Source: Jaapia argillacea MUCL 33604
Lineage: Eukaryota; Basidiomycota; Agaricomycetes; Jaapiales; Jaapiaceae
NCBI GenBank assembly: GCA_000697665.1
Contig: KL197721.1
Location: 666,112 to 730,111, forward strand
Direction of reading: 5' to 3'
Length of the DNA: 64,000 bases
Made by a program: the position numbers and the translations under genes. The notes below the pieces were generated by a model. The model did not search any database and was not told the DNA's origin. It saw only the letters and a program-made list of their open reading frames with translations. Numbering within the stretch: the stretch's first letter is position 1; each line of letters starts with the position of its first letter. Positions 1 through 11,398 of this stretch are shown piece after piece.

Positions 1-3000
1 GTGTACAACCAGTTTCTTTCGTGCTGTGTTTATGGTGAGCCTTGGCAAGGACTACGTCGACACGGAAGCCTCGGCCTCTCGTCTCTTCCTCTAGTGTGTC
101 GTCGAATGCAGTAGCATCCAGGTAAGTTATAGATCTTGGTCTGTTGGGTCTTGATGAGAATGAGTTGTGTTTCAGTTCTTCCACTCCCATTCATTTGAAG
201 AAAGAGACTTCCTCGTCTTCAAGCAGACCAACACCATCTCAGCCTGCATCAACTCGGTCAAAGGGGTATGTGTTCGTATTTATGTAGAACTACCTGGTTG
301 ACTCGAAGCTGATTTCCTTGGAGTGAACCTTCCGGCAGCGATCGAGCTTCAGCTTCCAAGCGCCCTCCACTCGATGACGCAACCAACCCACCACAGTCGA
401 AGCGTACCAAGATTGGTCCTTCTCAGCCGGCGACGACACGACCAGCAATATCCAACTCATTTCGAAAAAGGCGGGCAGGTTCTCCTGCATCACATGAGAT
501 TATTAGCCTTGATTCAAGTGACGAGGAAGCGCCCCCCGTTCTCAAGGTTAGCCTACTTATGCTGGTTATGTATTCCTCCAATTCGTAGTGATATCCATTG
601 CTTGCAGAAAGTCAAGCTCGAGTCAGCCCCGGCGGTGGAACACGCACCTGCTGATACCGATCTTGAGACTTGGGAGGTGTATCCAATAGCTTATGCTGCT
701 CTCGATCTGGACGTTGAACAGAATGTATGTTCCCTTTTTTCGCATTCTACAAGCTAAGCTAAGTATGTGGTGTCAGTGGGCGGTTAAGGTTCACCGCCAG
801 GAGAATTCTCAAGTCGAAGCCGACGAGCTTTCTGAGATATTGAATAACCAACTCAACATTTCTTACCCTGCGCCCCACTTACCTCGGCGCACCGTGCCAC
901 TACCGCCGAATCTTGTAATGAAAGGTCCTTGGGCCTGGAGCGAAGTGTGTTTGAGACATGTCTCATCTTCCATATGTTAACCGCAGACTTTCCAGTTCCT
1001 AGAGGAGAAGTATCGGATCCCTTGTAAACAACACCCAAAGCTTCCGTTGTTGCGGAGCTCTCTACCTTCTCCGTATTCCAATCAGACGAGCACACCCCCG
1101 TTCATGGAGCTCCATGGTTTGTCGCAATGCGGGCCTCTTGTTCTTGGGTCCGGATGTATGTTGGTCGATAATTTTTTAACTCTGCCGTCGCCACTGGACT
1201 AATTGTCCCAATATTTGCAGCTGTGAATAAAATATTCCAAATGGGGAGTGCTGTTGTGGTTGGCAGTGCCGTCCCTGGCGGAGAGGCCGATACTATCCTT
1301 CCCGCTTGTGAGTCTGGGTCGCATGCTTCCTGTCAACTGCTATGTACTGAGGATTCGAGATTCTTGAATTGTAGGGCAGGACCCAACCGGCAATCATATT
1401 GGGTCTTTGGTTTTGTGGAATAATGGGGAAGGTCAGGCAATTTGACCATCTTCGAGATCATTTTTCGGGGATTCACAATTTTGCGTAGTCCACAAGTTAC
1501 ATGGGCATAGACGACAAATTGGACCTGGCAAGTGGACGAGATTACTCTAAGGATCGACCTACCTCCTCACTGTCTTGTCAGGCCTGTACAAGTACTACAC
1601 TGTCAACGATATTGCTTGTGACCCTACATCAGAGTGCGTGACTGGTCAGCTCTGATCGCAACCATGTCTAACATATGTTGTAGCTCAACTCAGTTCAAAT
1701 TTGCTTCCTGCGGCGATGACAAAATGGTGCGATTATGGGAATTTGATCGATCTATTGTAGACCTCGCACACGAGGACGGGCATAAATGTCCCTGTATGAG
1801 AGTTGGCCATAATCCTGCCTGTACCGTTCAGGTTTGGGATGATTACTGTCAGTTGGTGGCTTGTCACTTCACAGAATTTACTCATGTATTTCGTAGATGA
1901 TTGGTTCAGCGGAGCAAGACCACTGGCCCTGGCTTACGGACCTAAAGGGTCAGAACTTGCTGTTGGCTGCAGCGATGGGTGCGTGGTCATTTTGATCACG
2001 AGGTTTGGGAACTCTCAAATAACTCTCAATTTCCACTGAAGGAGTGTCATCATACTGTTGGATGATAAGGACCCTCTCGAAGTTCGAGTGGCACCGAAGT
2101 CTCGCAATTCTTCCCATGCAACAGGTCCCATGGAGTGGGGTCAAGTTGCCACTTCGCATATCCTCTTTGCGTCTTCTGAGGCGAATGATAAAACTGATTA
2201 CAGTGGATATCACATGGCTTTTGATATCAATAGAGAATCAAGCATGGCCTTGGGAGTCAGCGAGAGAGGGGACAACATGGCCGTCAACATGATTGGTAGA
2301 TTCCCTTTCCTGATTGTCGTGGACCCAATTGTTGACACTCTTTCCAGGTACGACGCTTGCCATTGTTACACATAACAGCTCATCGCATTGCCTCCGACTC
2401 TTCGATATTGGCCGAAGTGATTTCAGGGAGACCATGAAGACTGACCTTGAGCCTTTTCACAATGAGGCCCATGGCGAAGTACCTTCTGTTTCCTTTAGCC
2501 CAGATGGGCTTTACCTCGCAGTCGGGCGTAACGACGAAGCCATCCATGTCTACGACACTCGCATGACCAAACGTGGACCGTTGTATGAATTTAGGCACTC
2601 AGATACGTGGCGCAGCTTGACTGAAGAGGACGCCTATGGGATCGTGGAACTGCAGTGGTACGGGGGACATTCCTCCTCGAGCCTGGGTCTAGTAAGTGGT
2701 GGGACTGATGGTGAGTGGCGCATTACACCTCAAAGCCATTGTGATACTGACGTTCTGCAGGTTGTGTCCGATTGTGGGATGTTTCAAGATCTAGCGAAGA
2801 TCCCTCTAATGGCGTGCCACTAGTCAAACCCAGCAACCATAATATTGGTCACTTTTCGCTGGGAAAGCCTTTTACTCACGAAAAACCACTCATCGTGTAA
2901 GTGGAACAAACACCAGTAAGGTTGCAAGAAGTTAACAGCCTGAGACAGCGGTGATTGTGCTGGACAGATAGCTTTATTTGACCATCCGCATCCGAGGTAG
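1..3000 (+). CDS. WD40-repeat protein, 5' end outside or at the window edge
   Basis: Many short exons encode a low-complexity N-terminal part followed by WD40 blades. Early exons (about 193-280, 338-549, 608-724) read as a Ser/Pro/Lys-rich disordered segment that includes IISLDSSDEE, a hydrophobic-plus-acidic stretch resembling a SUMO-interaction motif. Blade signatures appear further on: ASCGDDKMVRLWEF near 1.70-1.74 kb, YLAVGRNDEAIHVYD near 2.51-2.56 kb, and SGGTDG joined across a short intron to CVRLWDV near 2.70-2.78 kb. The last exon reads GDCAGQIALFDHP and stops at 2998-3000. An intron with GT-AG ends (about 2898-2948) keeps the frame. WD40 propellers are scaffolds; nothing visible gives a specific pathway. 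No start codon could be fixed, so the gene is treated as 5' partial. Exon limits between 1.0 and 1.6 kb are uncertain. Confidence 0.75.
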
Positions 3001-3240
3001 TGATGACGGTCAATGCCATCGTCTCTTCGTTTGAAACTTCAATGATTCAGTGTGGAACAAGCCCCTGACATAGACAGAATGAATGGAATATGCATTTATA
3101 TACATCCCTTGTGCGAAGAGAGTCCGTGTCCGGCTGAGAGATGGAATACAGATAAACAGTATGCAAACTGGAAAGGAAATAATGCGTGCAAAGCGGTGGC
3201 TGGCACTCGCTGCTCAAGACAAAAGATGAATATGCTAAAG

Positions 3241-5768
3241 CTACTGCACCACAGCTCGATAATGCTTCCCCACAGTCGGTTGGCCAGTGGACGATGCAAT
3301 TGTCGTCATAGTAACCCCGCCATTGACCCTGGTAGTACCGTTTGCCCGCGACGTGGGTACTGCCGGAGGCTTCCGGCGTCGAGGAGGAGGGGTAGGAGGG
3401 GCTGAGCGATGGTGTGTGGTGGTCCGAGTCGCGGCTGCCACTGCAGTCAGCTTCTTCAATGAATTGTTCGAAGAAACCGGGAGACCGGGGAGAGATGCTG
3501 TCATGTCGGTCATTTCTGGGAACGAGGAGGCGTGGGCATGATGAGGAGTCCCCGATGATTTGACCCCATCCTCGATGGCGCCGAGGGAGTCTGATCTGTG
3601 GGGAGTGTGGAGGGCGTGATGGGCGTGACGTTCTGAAGGACTGGCCAACGCCGGAGTGGAGCTGGAAGAGGAGTTCGAGCTGCTGGCCAAACTTCGGAAC
3701 TCGAGGGCGCTGTCGACTGAATCGACCGTACCCCTTCGAGAGTTACCTCCAGAGGATGCAGCAGGAGGCTTGGCCGATGCACCGCTGGGCAGGCTTAGCG
3801 AGCTCTCGTTCGACGGTTTCCTCAAATCTTGTAACGTCCTGTTCGGAGCTGGTGCAACCTTGAGATGCTCGGCACTTCTGCTCGTCTTCAAAGTCTTCTG
3901 CTTTCCCTTCTCCGGAGAGCCCGGTGGTACCAATAAACTCTGGGTAGTCGTCGGCGTCGGAACGGTCGTCGACGAAGCGAACGTAGAATCAAATCCTGGA
4001 CTGTCCATCCGCTCAAGATGTATCTCCAGGTTCACCGATTTCTTCTTCTTGTCGGTTTTTCGGAATTGGACACACCAGTCACCACTGAGACAACGTTCGA
4101 CTAGACGTTTAGTGGTGGAGTTGATGTCCCGAATGTCAGCGTTTTCGATCAGGGATTCGAGAGCTCGGACGATCTGAGGTCGTTTGTAAGGGACTGTTCG
4201 GAGTTGGGTTTTGGTTAGGAGGGGGTGGAGCACTCGTAGGAACGTATGTCGGAGCTGTTTGTCAAGTTGATTAAGTCATCTGCGAGGGCGAAGCATCGAC
4301 GGTTGCTTACTGATTCGTTCTCTTCGTCTAGATCGACGAGCTCTCGAAGGAAGACGTCCACCAGAACGCAGAGATCATTTGTATAGAAATACTCCGATGT
4401 TCCTTTGGTAGTAAAAAGCAAGTACAAGATCTTGAGAACTAGGAGTTGCATACACCTGTCTTCCGGCGTTCGTCCTGCATGAAGACAGATTCCAGGTCAG
4501 TATGCCAACTGGGACCTGGGACACAGATACTGATGGTTACCCACCCGCCCTGTTCAACATGAATATCATATTTTCGCCAAAAGTCATACTCGAACCCAAA
4601 CGTCGCATCAACACCAGCAACACGCGATTCTGATTCTCCTGCTTGGGAGCTTGAAGCGTGTGTATCTTGGAATCCGGCGGCGTGGGGTTTATCGAGGCTA
4701 CCATAAACTGTTCGTTCAGTGCAACCTGCAAGGCGAGCGTTAATGGTGAGGATGTGGGTCATTGGAGGCAAGACGTACTATTAACTTGATGACTGAATAA
4801 TTGAAAGTCTCGTCCCTCAAATTCCGGGTCTCTTCCACCAGATCAAACAAACGATCGATAAACGCATCGTCGAATATTCCTGTCCATACAAGATAGCATG
4901 AGCACCAAGCTCGGCCGACTCAGTACAGGGAAGGACAGCACGAAACTTACGTAAATCCTGCACACTCAGCTTCTGTACTCTGCAAACTTCATATAACAAC
5001 CTCACGCTCAACGTCCTCAGCTTTACCTCAATCGGAATTGACACAGCTTTTGCCCAGCCTCCAACTCCTCCGGCGGATCCACCAGGAAGGATTACGCTGT
5101 CACGAGAGCCAGCCACGTAACCTGTAAACGTATCTTCTACGTCTGGATCGATGTCGATTAGGACGTGATCCATGAAGAGTGGGATGAGCGGTTGCCATCG
5201 CTTGTGGGAGCGGAGGAAGGAAGGGTGTCGGCGACCGTATCGGAGGAGGATGGTGAAGAGGATGAATTGGCAATGTGGGTCTGTACTCTGTGTGGGTTGA
5301 GAAAGTGTGAGTGGAGCCGATGTGGAAGCGAGAGGAGGCTATGGGAGAGGAGAGGAGAGGAGAATAGTTACGCACAGATTGAGAGTCGTCCAAGAGGATC
5401 TCACACATGCGTTCCGAGTGAAATTTGAAGAGTTCGGAATCGAGAAGGAGTTCGCCTGCGTGCTCAAGTTGTAACGGGCTCTGCAGGTATTGCTCTGATG
5501 CGCGGAACGAGGGTGGGTGAACAGGTGGCGACGGACAGTGTCGGACAGAGGTACGTACCATGATACACCCCACACAGAGCAACGAATCGTCTCAAAGCGG
5601 CATCCAACTGAGACAACGTAGCATCGGACGGGAAGTGTAAGATGTCATCCAGCTCTGAGAGACAACTCTACGTCAGCTTGTGAAAACACCGTACAGATTC
5701 GACGTAGACGCACCGGACCAGAATTGCTGGGCATTCTCGATCAGATAGGTGATCCCAAAGACGTCCAT
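3241..5768 (-). CDS. LDB17: LDB17/SPIN90-like actin-patch protein
   Basis: The start is ATG at 5768 ([17 protein letters not shown]), followed by several introns and a stop at 3241. The middle holds the SPIN90/Ldb17 leucine-rich domain (formerly DUF2013): [48 protein letters not shown] and PYKRPQIV are close to the fungal consensus. A roughly 20-nt segment that looks coding just after ENES is intron, because splicing to [13 protein letters not shown] restores the family motif. The C-terminal third (3.24-4.0 kb) is Ser/Thr/Pro-rich and ends in [15 protein letters not shown], a typical class of SH3 ligand. Ldb17 in yeast binds SH3 proteins at endocytic actin patches and SPIN90 activates Arp2/3; that role is inferred here from family membership. 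The gene is on the opposite strand to the WD40 gene and converges with it (241 bp apart). Confidence 0.85.
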
Positions 5769-6792
5769 GGAATAGAATAGCTTTCAAACCAGATCCGCCG
5801 CAGTCGCCGGAGAGGTCAAGAGAGTGCCAACAAAAACTCCACCAAATCGCCGCCTCCCGAGTAAACAAGTGAGCAAAGATAACCCTCGCTTGTGAGATTG
5901 CCTCGTTGCTGATGCTGAACACGTTTCCTAAAGATTTGTCGTGGAAATCGTAACAAAAGGCGGCAAGAGGTCCGAGGGTGAGGGTTGCTTAGAAGGTTGC
6001 CAGCTGGAAGAAGCAGTTGAAAGCTAAAAACGATAGACGCTCGCCCAAGTTATATGAAGGCGGGAACGCGGGTTGTGGAGCCGCCACATCTAATCTGCAA
6101 CGCTCTTGTGACTGTATAATACGTTTCATCCTGTCTTCAATGCGCCTCTACGCTGGCAGCCCCGCCTCACCCAACTCTTTTTTTACTGTTCTTTGCCTCA
6201 AGGCAATATAATCGCGAGCTCTGGCTATGGGATGAACCTGTGTAATGGCCCGGAACCCCACGCTGGCACCGACACTCTCTGGGCATGGATGGATCTCCCA
6301 CCAGTCTGCGATTCGTCTCAGGATCGTGCACTGAGGAGCTGAATCAAGTAAATTGCACGATCGCCGATTTCCCCATACAAGGCTCTTCAAGCACTGGTGC
6401 TCCCATCTCGCTTTGAGCCTGTGGCGGTTGTTGCATTTAATCCCATCAGCCGTGTCAAGATTGTTGTGGGACGCCCTCCTTCGCCTCCAGTTACATGCCC
6501 TTCCCTTCAAGTTGGCGGAGGGGTCACTAGATGTGCTGACCCTTCTGAACGACCGCCATCCCTCACATGCTAGCCATGGATTCAGTACCACCATATGTAA
6601 ACTGGTGTCCACTTTTGGCGTAGGGATAGTTGAAATTTAAAGAAATTAGAGTACATTGTGAGTCTACGTTCAGGATAAGATTTGTGGGTACGAAATCCTC
6701 GATAAAAGGTATAACTTAGTATAACACAGTCCATCAAAAGCCCAAAGTATGCAACGAAAATAGAATCCAAAACCCAAGCCTTCCGAAACGCC
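5769..6792. other. Intergenic region between LDB17 and P1
   Basis: It holds the LDB17 upstream region and the 3' flank of P1. Open frames here lack ATG starts or family resemblance. From about 6597 the sequence matches 11194 onward, marking the left edge of the locus duplication. No other feature seen. Confidence 0.5.
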
Positions 6793-8148
6793 CTACACCG
6801 TCGGAGTCGGGAAAGCAGGTAGAACCCACTCTTTCGTCTCCCCACCCTCTCCCGTCTCGGGTTCTTTCGTCAACACCCTCCCTGCAGGTTGCGACCCATC
6901 CGCAACGATATGCTGCGCATCCTCCAGCGTCGAATACTGTTTCCTCGCAGCTGGCTTCGCCTTCCTCTCCCGAATCCCCTCCTTCATCGCTCTCCACTTC
7001 CTCCCACACCAATTAGCAAATTTCCTCCATAACACCACGAAAATGAGCCATAGATAATAGAAGAGGACCGCCGCTGCAATCAAAGCTGCGAGACCTTGAA
7101 AGATGATTTCGACGATTTGTCCGGCACTGGGTTTCCAAGGTGGGTCGACGAGAGGAACTGAGGCTCCGATTGTGGTATTTAGACATGTTAGGTAGGTGTG
7201 GTTTAGACCGGAAGGTAGGGGTGTGTCGTCGCTTAGTGGGAGAGGTAACGAGGTATTTGATGTCGGCATGTTTGATGGGAGTGCGGCGGAATTGTTATAC
7301 GAATCCAATGATAATCCAAATGATGACGCTCGGTACCATTGGACTATTTGTTCGGGGAGTGGCCAAGCACCAGTTCCATCCGATGCATTGAAAAGAGATA
7401 GAGTGGTATTTTGGACTTTGCAATCTGATACGACGGCAGCTAGGACTGCTGAGACTGAGAGTTGGTCTCCCACAATGCGGTATACCTCGGTTGTATTTGG
7501 GAAAGAGGGAGCGCGGAGGATGGCGACGGTGAGGTTTCCACCTGGTCGCTGGGTTGCATTGTAGTTTTCGTACTATTTGAGAGCAAGATGAGATAATCAG
7601 AAAAGGTCGAAAAGTGCGGATGTGGAATGCTTACTGTGTCTGAGCCGTAATAGTGAGGGTAAATCGGCACTGGGTAGAAAACGTATGGTAGAGGCCGGTT
7701 ATTGATGTAAGTCCCGTAACCACCGTAGGGATATCCGCTTCCATATCTCGAGTTGCCATAGACTTGAGCCTACAGAAAAAACGCCGATAGTCAGCATTAA
7801 ACTTATCTCGGGGATCAAAAGAGCACATACCCTAGTCCCTCCACCCGCTAATCTTCCACTAAATGGTGAAGTGCTGCCAAGCGTAAACCGCTTCCCCCCT
7901 CCGGCAGAATACGCGGAGACGGTCTTTCCACTTGGAACTCCAGTGTGACTACCAAGTTTCACACCAGATGTAGAGCCTCCCGCTTTGCTGCTACTGCCGC
8001 CCTTACCACCTTTACCACCGGACGAATGACCACCTCCGTGACCACCACCACCACCCCCCTTACGAGGGAAGATCGATAAGGTGCCTAGTAAACGCGAGTC
8101 AAAGTCTGTATCTTGGGGATCCGAGTAATCTTCATGTGGGATGAACAT
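6793..8148 (-). CDS. P1, RYGSGYPYG-family membrane protein
   Basis: There are three exons: 8148-7831, 7769-7635 and 7572-6793 (410 aa). Both introns are GT-AG (61 and 62 nt). I chose ATG 8148 because the longer frame upstream has only TTG. Exon 1 encodes an acidic start, then IFPRKGGGGGGHGGG, a Gly/Ser-rich stretch and GRLAGGGTR. Exon 2 is exactly 45 codons and carries YGNSRYGSGYPYG and FYPVPIYPHYYGSD. Exon 3 has QRPGG, GDQLSVSAV, QWYRASSFGLSLD, two Cys (SDCKVQN and LTCLNTTIG), several N-glycosylation sequons, one membrane helix (about IIFQGLAALIAAAVLFYYLWLIFV), a basic juxtamembrane stretch and the tail motif KQYSTLED. There is no N-terminal signal peptide, so the sequons suggest an N-out, C-in single-pass protein. 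The function is unknown. It is the paralogue of P4 and divergent from P2. Confidence 0.85.
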
Positions 8149-8411
8149 CTCTTGAGAAGAGAGTCGATAAGAAGATAGGGGGTGTCTTTGAGTGCTCAAG
8201 TCGCGAGTTCAAGTTGTCCCTTTTAAGAGTCTTTGAAGCCAGTGCTAAGCGCGGCAGCAGAGACGGATAAAAACAGTACTCAGAAAAATACTAAGGCTCT
8301 GAATAGAAGTGACTGAATACAAGGAATCCAGTGCTCAAGAAGGATCTCTGTGGAAAGCGCCCACTGGCAACGATGAAATTGAGGCAGTTGAGAAGTCCAG
8401 GGCGTCGACGA

Positions 8412-8429
8412 GTGGCTGTGCATAGCCAC
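8412..8429. promoter_or_regulatory. Conserved near-palindrome in the P1/P2 promoter
   Basis: GTGGCTGTGCATAGCCAC has 6-bp perfect arms. The same near-palindrome occurs in the P4 promoter with one change, at the centre. It could be a dimeric factor site, or simply conserved by recent duplication. Confidence 0.3.
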
Positions 8430-8894
8430 TGGTACTCTGAGAAAACCTTATTTTTCGTTGGCGCTCGGTACCGACCATAGCCGGCGTCTGTGTAACAGAC
8501 TTTGGACAGACTCGGCGTTTGCCCCGGTTCCCGCAGAGGGGGAGGGCTCATGGCATGGCGCCGCACGTTGGATTTCTCAACCCATGAAACCCAGGATACG
8601 TCGAAGGTGGATTTGAATTTCAAAGAGTTCAACAGGTCCCTCATCCGGCAGCAGGCTCGAGTGGACCATTGTCCTCCCTTCGTCCCTTCGTCCTTTCGTC
8701 CCCCCGTGCCTCATGCCTCTCAGGCGGCTCGACCTGTATTTGGCAAATCCTGGTTGTTATGGATCTAATCCCCAGATTCGCCAAACAGAGAGGAGTTACC
8801 TGTCTCGCGTGGCGAGCCGACAACAGAGCTTGAATTCACGATTATTGTATTTGTCCGGCACTGCAAACTACAGCGCTTGATTGTCTTGCCTCGG

Positions 8895-8900
8895 TATAAG
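8895..8900 (+). promoter_or_regulatory. TATA box of P2
   Basis: TATAAG lies 90 bp upstream of the chosen ATG. The P5 copy has the same spacing and P6 a similar one, which supports the start choice. Confidence 0.4.
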
Positions 8901-8984
8901 GAGTATGCCATCCTTCTACAACGAACAAACCATTCCACTTTCTCCATTCTCCGACACTATTGCACTCGAGACGCTGACGAATCG

Positions 8985-10291
8985 ATGTACGTTTCACATC
9001 CCCCAAACTCTCGACAACTCGGGGCAGATACGCCCTCCCCAGAACCCCTCGGATTTCCACGAGTTGTCCGCCCCAGAAATGGAGGACAGACCTCACGCGG
9101 AGGAACAGTCAGTTCATACGCCTTGGCCTCTGGAGTCAAACTTGACGATGGCACCGGTGCGAGCGGGAAAACCATCTCTGCTTACTCGACTGGTGGAGGC
9201 AAAACCTTTGCATTGAGCGAAGATTCCCCATTCCTGGGAAGATTGGCTGGAGGGGGGACCAGGGTATGAGGCGATTCACTACTATCCACTCCAGTGTATC
9301 AAGACTGACCATTTTTATTATCATTTGCAGGCAGAGGTATATGGAACCTCACGATATGGGAGCGGGTATCCATACGGAGACTACGGAACATACGTCGACG
9401 ACCGGCCTTTTCCTTTCCTGTTTTACCCCATACCTATCTATCCCGACTATTACGGCTCAGATGTGGTGCGAACCACCTTCCTCCACCTCAATGAGCTCAG
9501 TCACTCATTAATTCCCCCCTTCCCTTTCCTAGTACGCCAACCTAAACGCCACACAACGACCAGGCGGTGAAATCACCGTCGCCATTATCATCCCTCAGGC
9601 CTCGATCCCCTCTCGCGAAATCTACCGGATAATAGGCGACCAAACATCTGTCTCCTCCGTCATTTCTTCTCTTATCTCTTCGTGCTCCGTCCAAAACACC
9701 TCCATAACACCGTTCAACTCCAGTTCCGACATAGGCGTTTATCCCCTTCCCGAACAGATAATCCAATGGTATCGTGCATCCTCGTTCGGCTTGTCCCTCG
9801 ACACCTATAACAACTCTGCGTCTCTCCCGTCCAATATGCCTCCGTCCAACTCTACCCCTGCCCTCCCGCCTAACGCTGACACTCCTTTGCCACTCGGCTT
9901 GAACCAAACCTGGCTTCAATGCATAAACACAACCATAGGAGCCTCCCTCCCACTGGCCGACCCACCACGAAAAACAGACGTAATCGAAATTGTATCCCTA
10001 GTCTTGAATAGCTTGGGTGTGACGACTATAGGGATTATCCTTATTTGGGTGTTTGTGGTCAAAGTGAGGAGGGGAGAGGTGCAGTGGGTCGAGTGGGTGA
10101 GACAGAAATTTGAGGTGATTAAAGCCAAGTTAGATGAGAGGAAGAGAACAAAAAGAGAGAGGCTGGGGAAGAAGAAAATACGGGCGAAAAGACAGTATTC
10201 GAAGCTTGAGGAAGCGAGTGGGAACAACGAAACGGAAGGTAGAGTTGCGACGACGCCGCTGGCTCCTGGGTCAGGTGGAGAGTCGTCCTGA
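8985..10291 (+). CDS. P2, RYGSGYPYG-family membrane protein
   Basis: The exons are 8985-9263, 9331-9465 and 9533-10291 (390 aa). The start is ATG of MYVSH, matched by P5 and by MYIG in P6; an upstream ATG at 8907 is in another frame. The N-terminus is less Gly-rich than in P1 and contains SGVKLDDG, GKTISAYS and GRLAGGGTR. Exon 2 (45 codons) has YGTSRYGSGYPYG and FYPIPIYPDYYGSD. Exon 3 has QRPGG, YRIIGDQTSVSSV, QWYRASSFGLSLD, two Cys, several NxS/T sequons, a membrane helix around SLGVTTIGIILIWVFVV and a strongly basic tail (KRTKRERLGKKKIRAKRQ) ending in QYSKLEE. The second intron has a weak donor (GTGCGA), shared in form with P5 (GTGCAG). The function is unknown; topology is inferred as in P1. 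It is divergent from P1. Confidence 0.85.
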
Positions 10292-10621
10292 TGCCGATGC
10301 TGGCTTCATGCAATTGGATTGTTCATCTAATACATTGGACTTGCATTGGACTAATATCTCTATCTATCAGATCTATCTATGCCATAATGTAAGTACACTG
10401 CGCCATGTGAACTGACTTGAAATTTTGTAAGTGAACTCCGGGAAGCTTAAGCGCCTATCCTTCAAGCCAAAGTCGATAGGCGACTTGACAACGACCATCA
10501 TACAGTATGTCCGTACTCAGGACTCAAAGTTCGTTCATTCGGCCTGTGGCCATCCAGGAAGCACCCAAGCGGCATTCCGGACCGTCGGGCCCACAGCGCG
10601 TGGCGGTGCCTCAGGCCCTTC
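10292..10621. other. 3' flank of P2
   Basis: This stretch is homologous to the 3' flank of P5 (about 23161-23445), including GACTTGAAATTTTGTAA-like and ATCCTTCAAGCCAAAGT-like blocks. No coding signal seen. Confidence 0.5.
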
Positions 10622-11193
10622 TTTCAGTGGTCCGTCTTCAATCGAGATTTATTTCTTCTCATCATACTTACTGCCCGTCTGTAATACGCCAAAATGAATG
10701 ACACGCAACGTCCCGGTGGTAACATCACCGTTGCCATCATTGTTCCCAAAGACGCATTCCCATCCACCCCTGAAATACTGTATATCGGTGTCCAACTCTC
10801 CGTCTCTTCTGTTCTCTTCTCCCTGATTGGCTCCTGCACTGCACAAAACACCTCCCCGATGCTGTTCAACGCCACTGCTGACCCAGGTACATATCCCCTC
10901 GCCGAAAAGATGGTCCAATGGTAGTACCGCGCATCCTCATTCGACCTGTTTCTCGATATGTACAACAACTCGGCCTCCCTCCCCTCAAATATGCCCTCTT
11001 CCAACTCAACCCCCGCCCTCCCTCTAAGCGCAGACATGCCTTTACCAGCTTTTAACCAAACACAGCTTGATTGCTTAACGCCACCATCGCAGCGTCCCTC
11101 CCACAAGGTGACCCACCGCCGAAATTGAGTACTGCCGAAATTATCCAAACAGTTTTTCTAGGTTTGACTAGTCTGAGTTTGTGCCCTATGGTA
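10622..11193 (+). pseudogene. P3, truncated relic of a P6-like gene
   Basis: It aligns with P6 from the end of intron 2 (25471) to the membrane helix (about 26040): MNDTQRPGGNITVAIIVPKD, then VSSVLFSLIGSC and the LPSNMPSSNSTPALP region. Exons 1 and 2 are missing upstream. Inside, TAG interrupts the QW-YRASSF motif at about 10921-10928, the splice acceptor has changed, and a base is missing near 11076. The helix end and tail are absent because unit 2 begins at 11194. It is a clear pseudogene of the host family. Confidence 0.85.
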
Positions 11194-11398
11194 CTGGTTT
11201 CCACACGTGGCGACACGTACTTAGGGATAGCTGAAATTTAATGAAAGAGCTGTCTCCGTTTAGGAGAACGATCTCACGTAGATCAAACAACCGTCCGTTG
11301 GTATCGTCGACAAGATATAACTCGATATAACACCGTCCATCAAAAGCCCAAAGTATCTCAACAAAAACAGAATCCAAGTCCCAAGACTTCAGAACGCC

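Larger units (their letters stand above)
8149..8984. promoter_or_regulatory. Divergent promoter region between P1 and P2
   Basis: This shared upstream region is matched almost throughout by 12739-13192 plus 20275-20641. That match shows the intact pre-insertion state of the site where the large element sits in unit 2 (here at about 8588-8601). Conserved blocks include the palindrome at 8412-8429, a GAGAAAACCTTATTTT stretch at about 8440 and a TATAAG box ahead of P2. Confidence 0.55.
6597..11193. repeat. Tandem duplication, unit 1 (P1, P2, P3 relic)
   Basis: P1, its divergent promoter, P2 and the P2 3' flank are matched in order and orientation by P4, promoter, P5 and P5 flank in unit 2. The match starts at about 6597 / 11194, just past the 3' ends of P1 and P4, and continues to about 10619 / 23445. 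It then jumps to 10622 / 25471, so unit 1 has lost what is 2.0 kb in unit 2, including exons 1-2 of the P6 equivalent. The whole unit is therefore a degraded copy of the P4-P5-P6 block. Confidence 0.8.

Noticed and set aside
6148-6612. Minus-strand 154-codon open frame
   Set aside because: It begins with a non-ATG codon, has no family resemblance, and part of it lies across the edge of the duplication. It is treated as chance.
8148-8199. N-terminal extension of P1 (and the same for P4 at 12738-12777)
   Set aside because: The extension begins with TTG only. The first ATG falls at the conserved M-x-IP-x-ED start in both copies.
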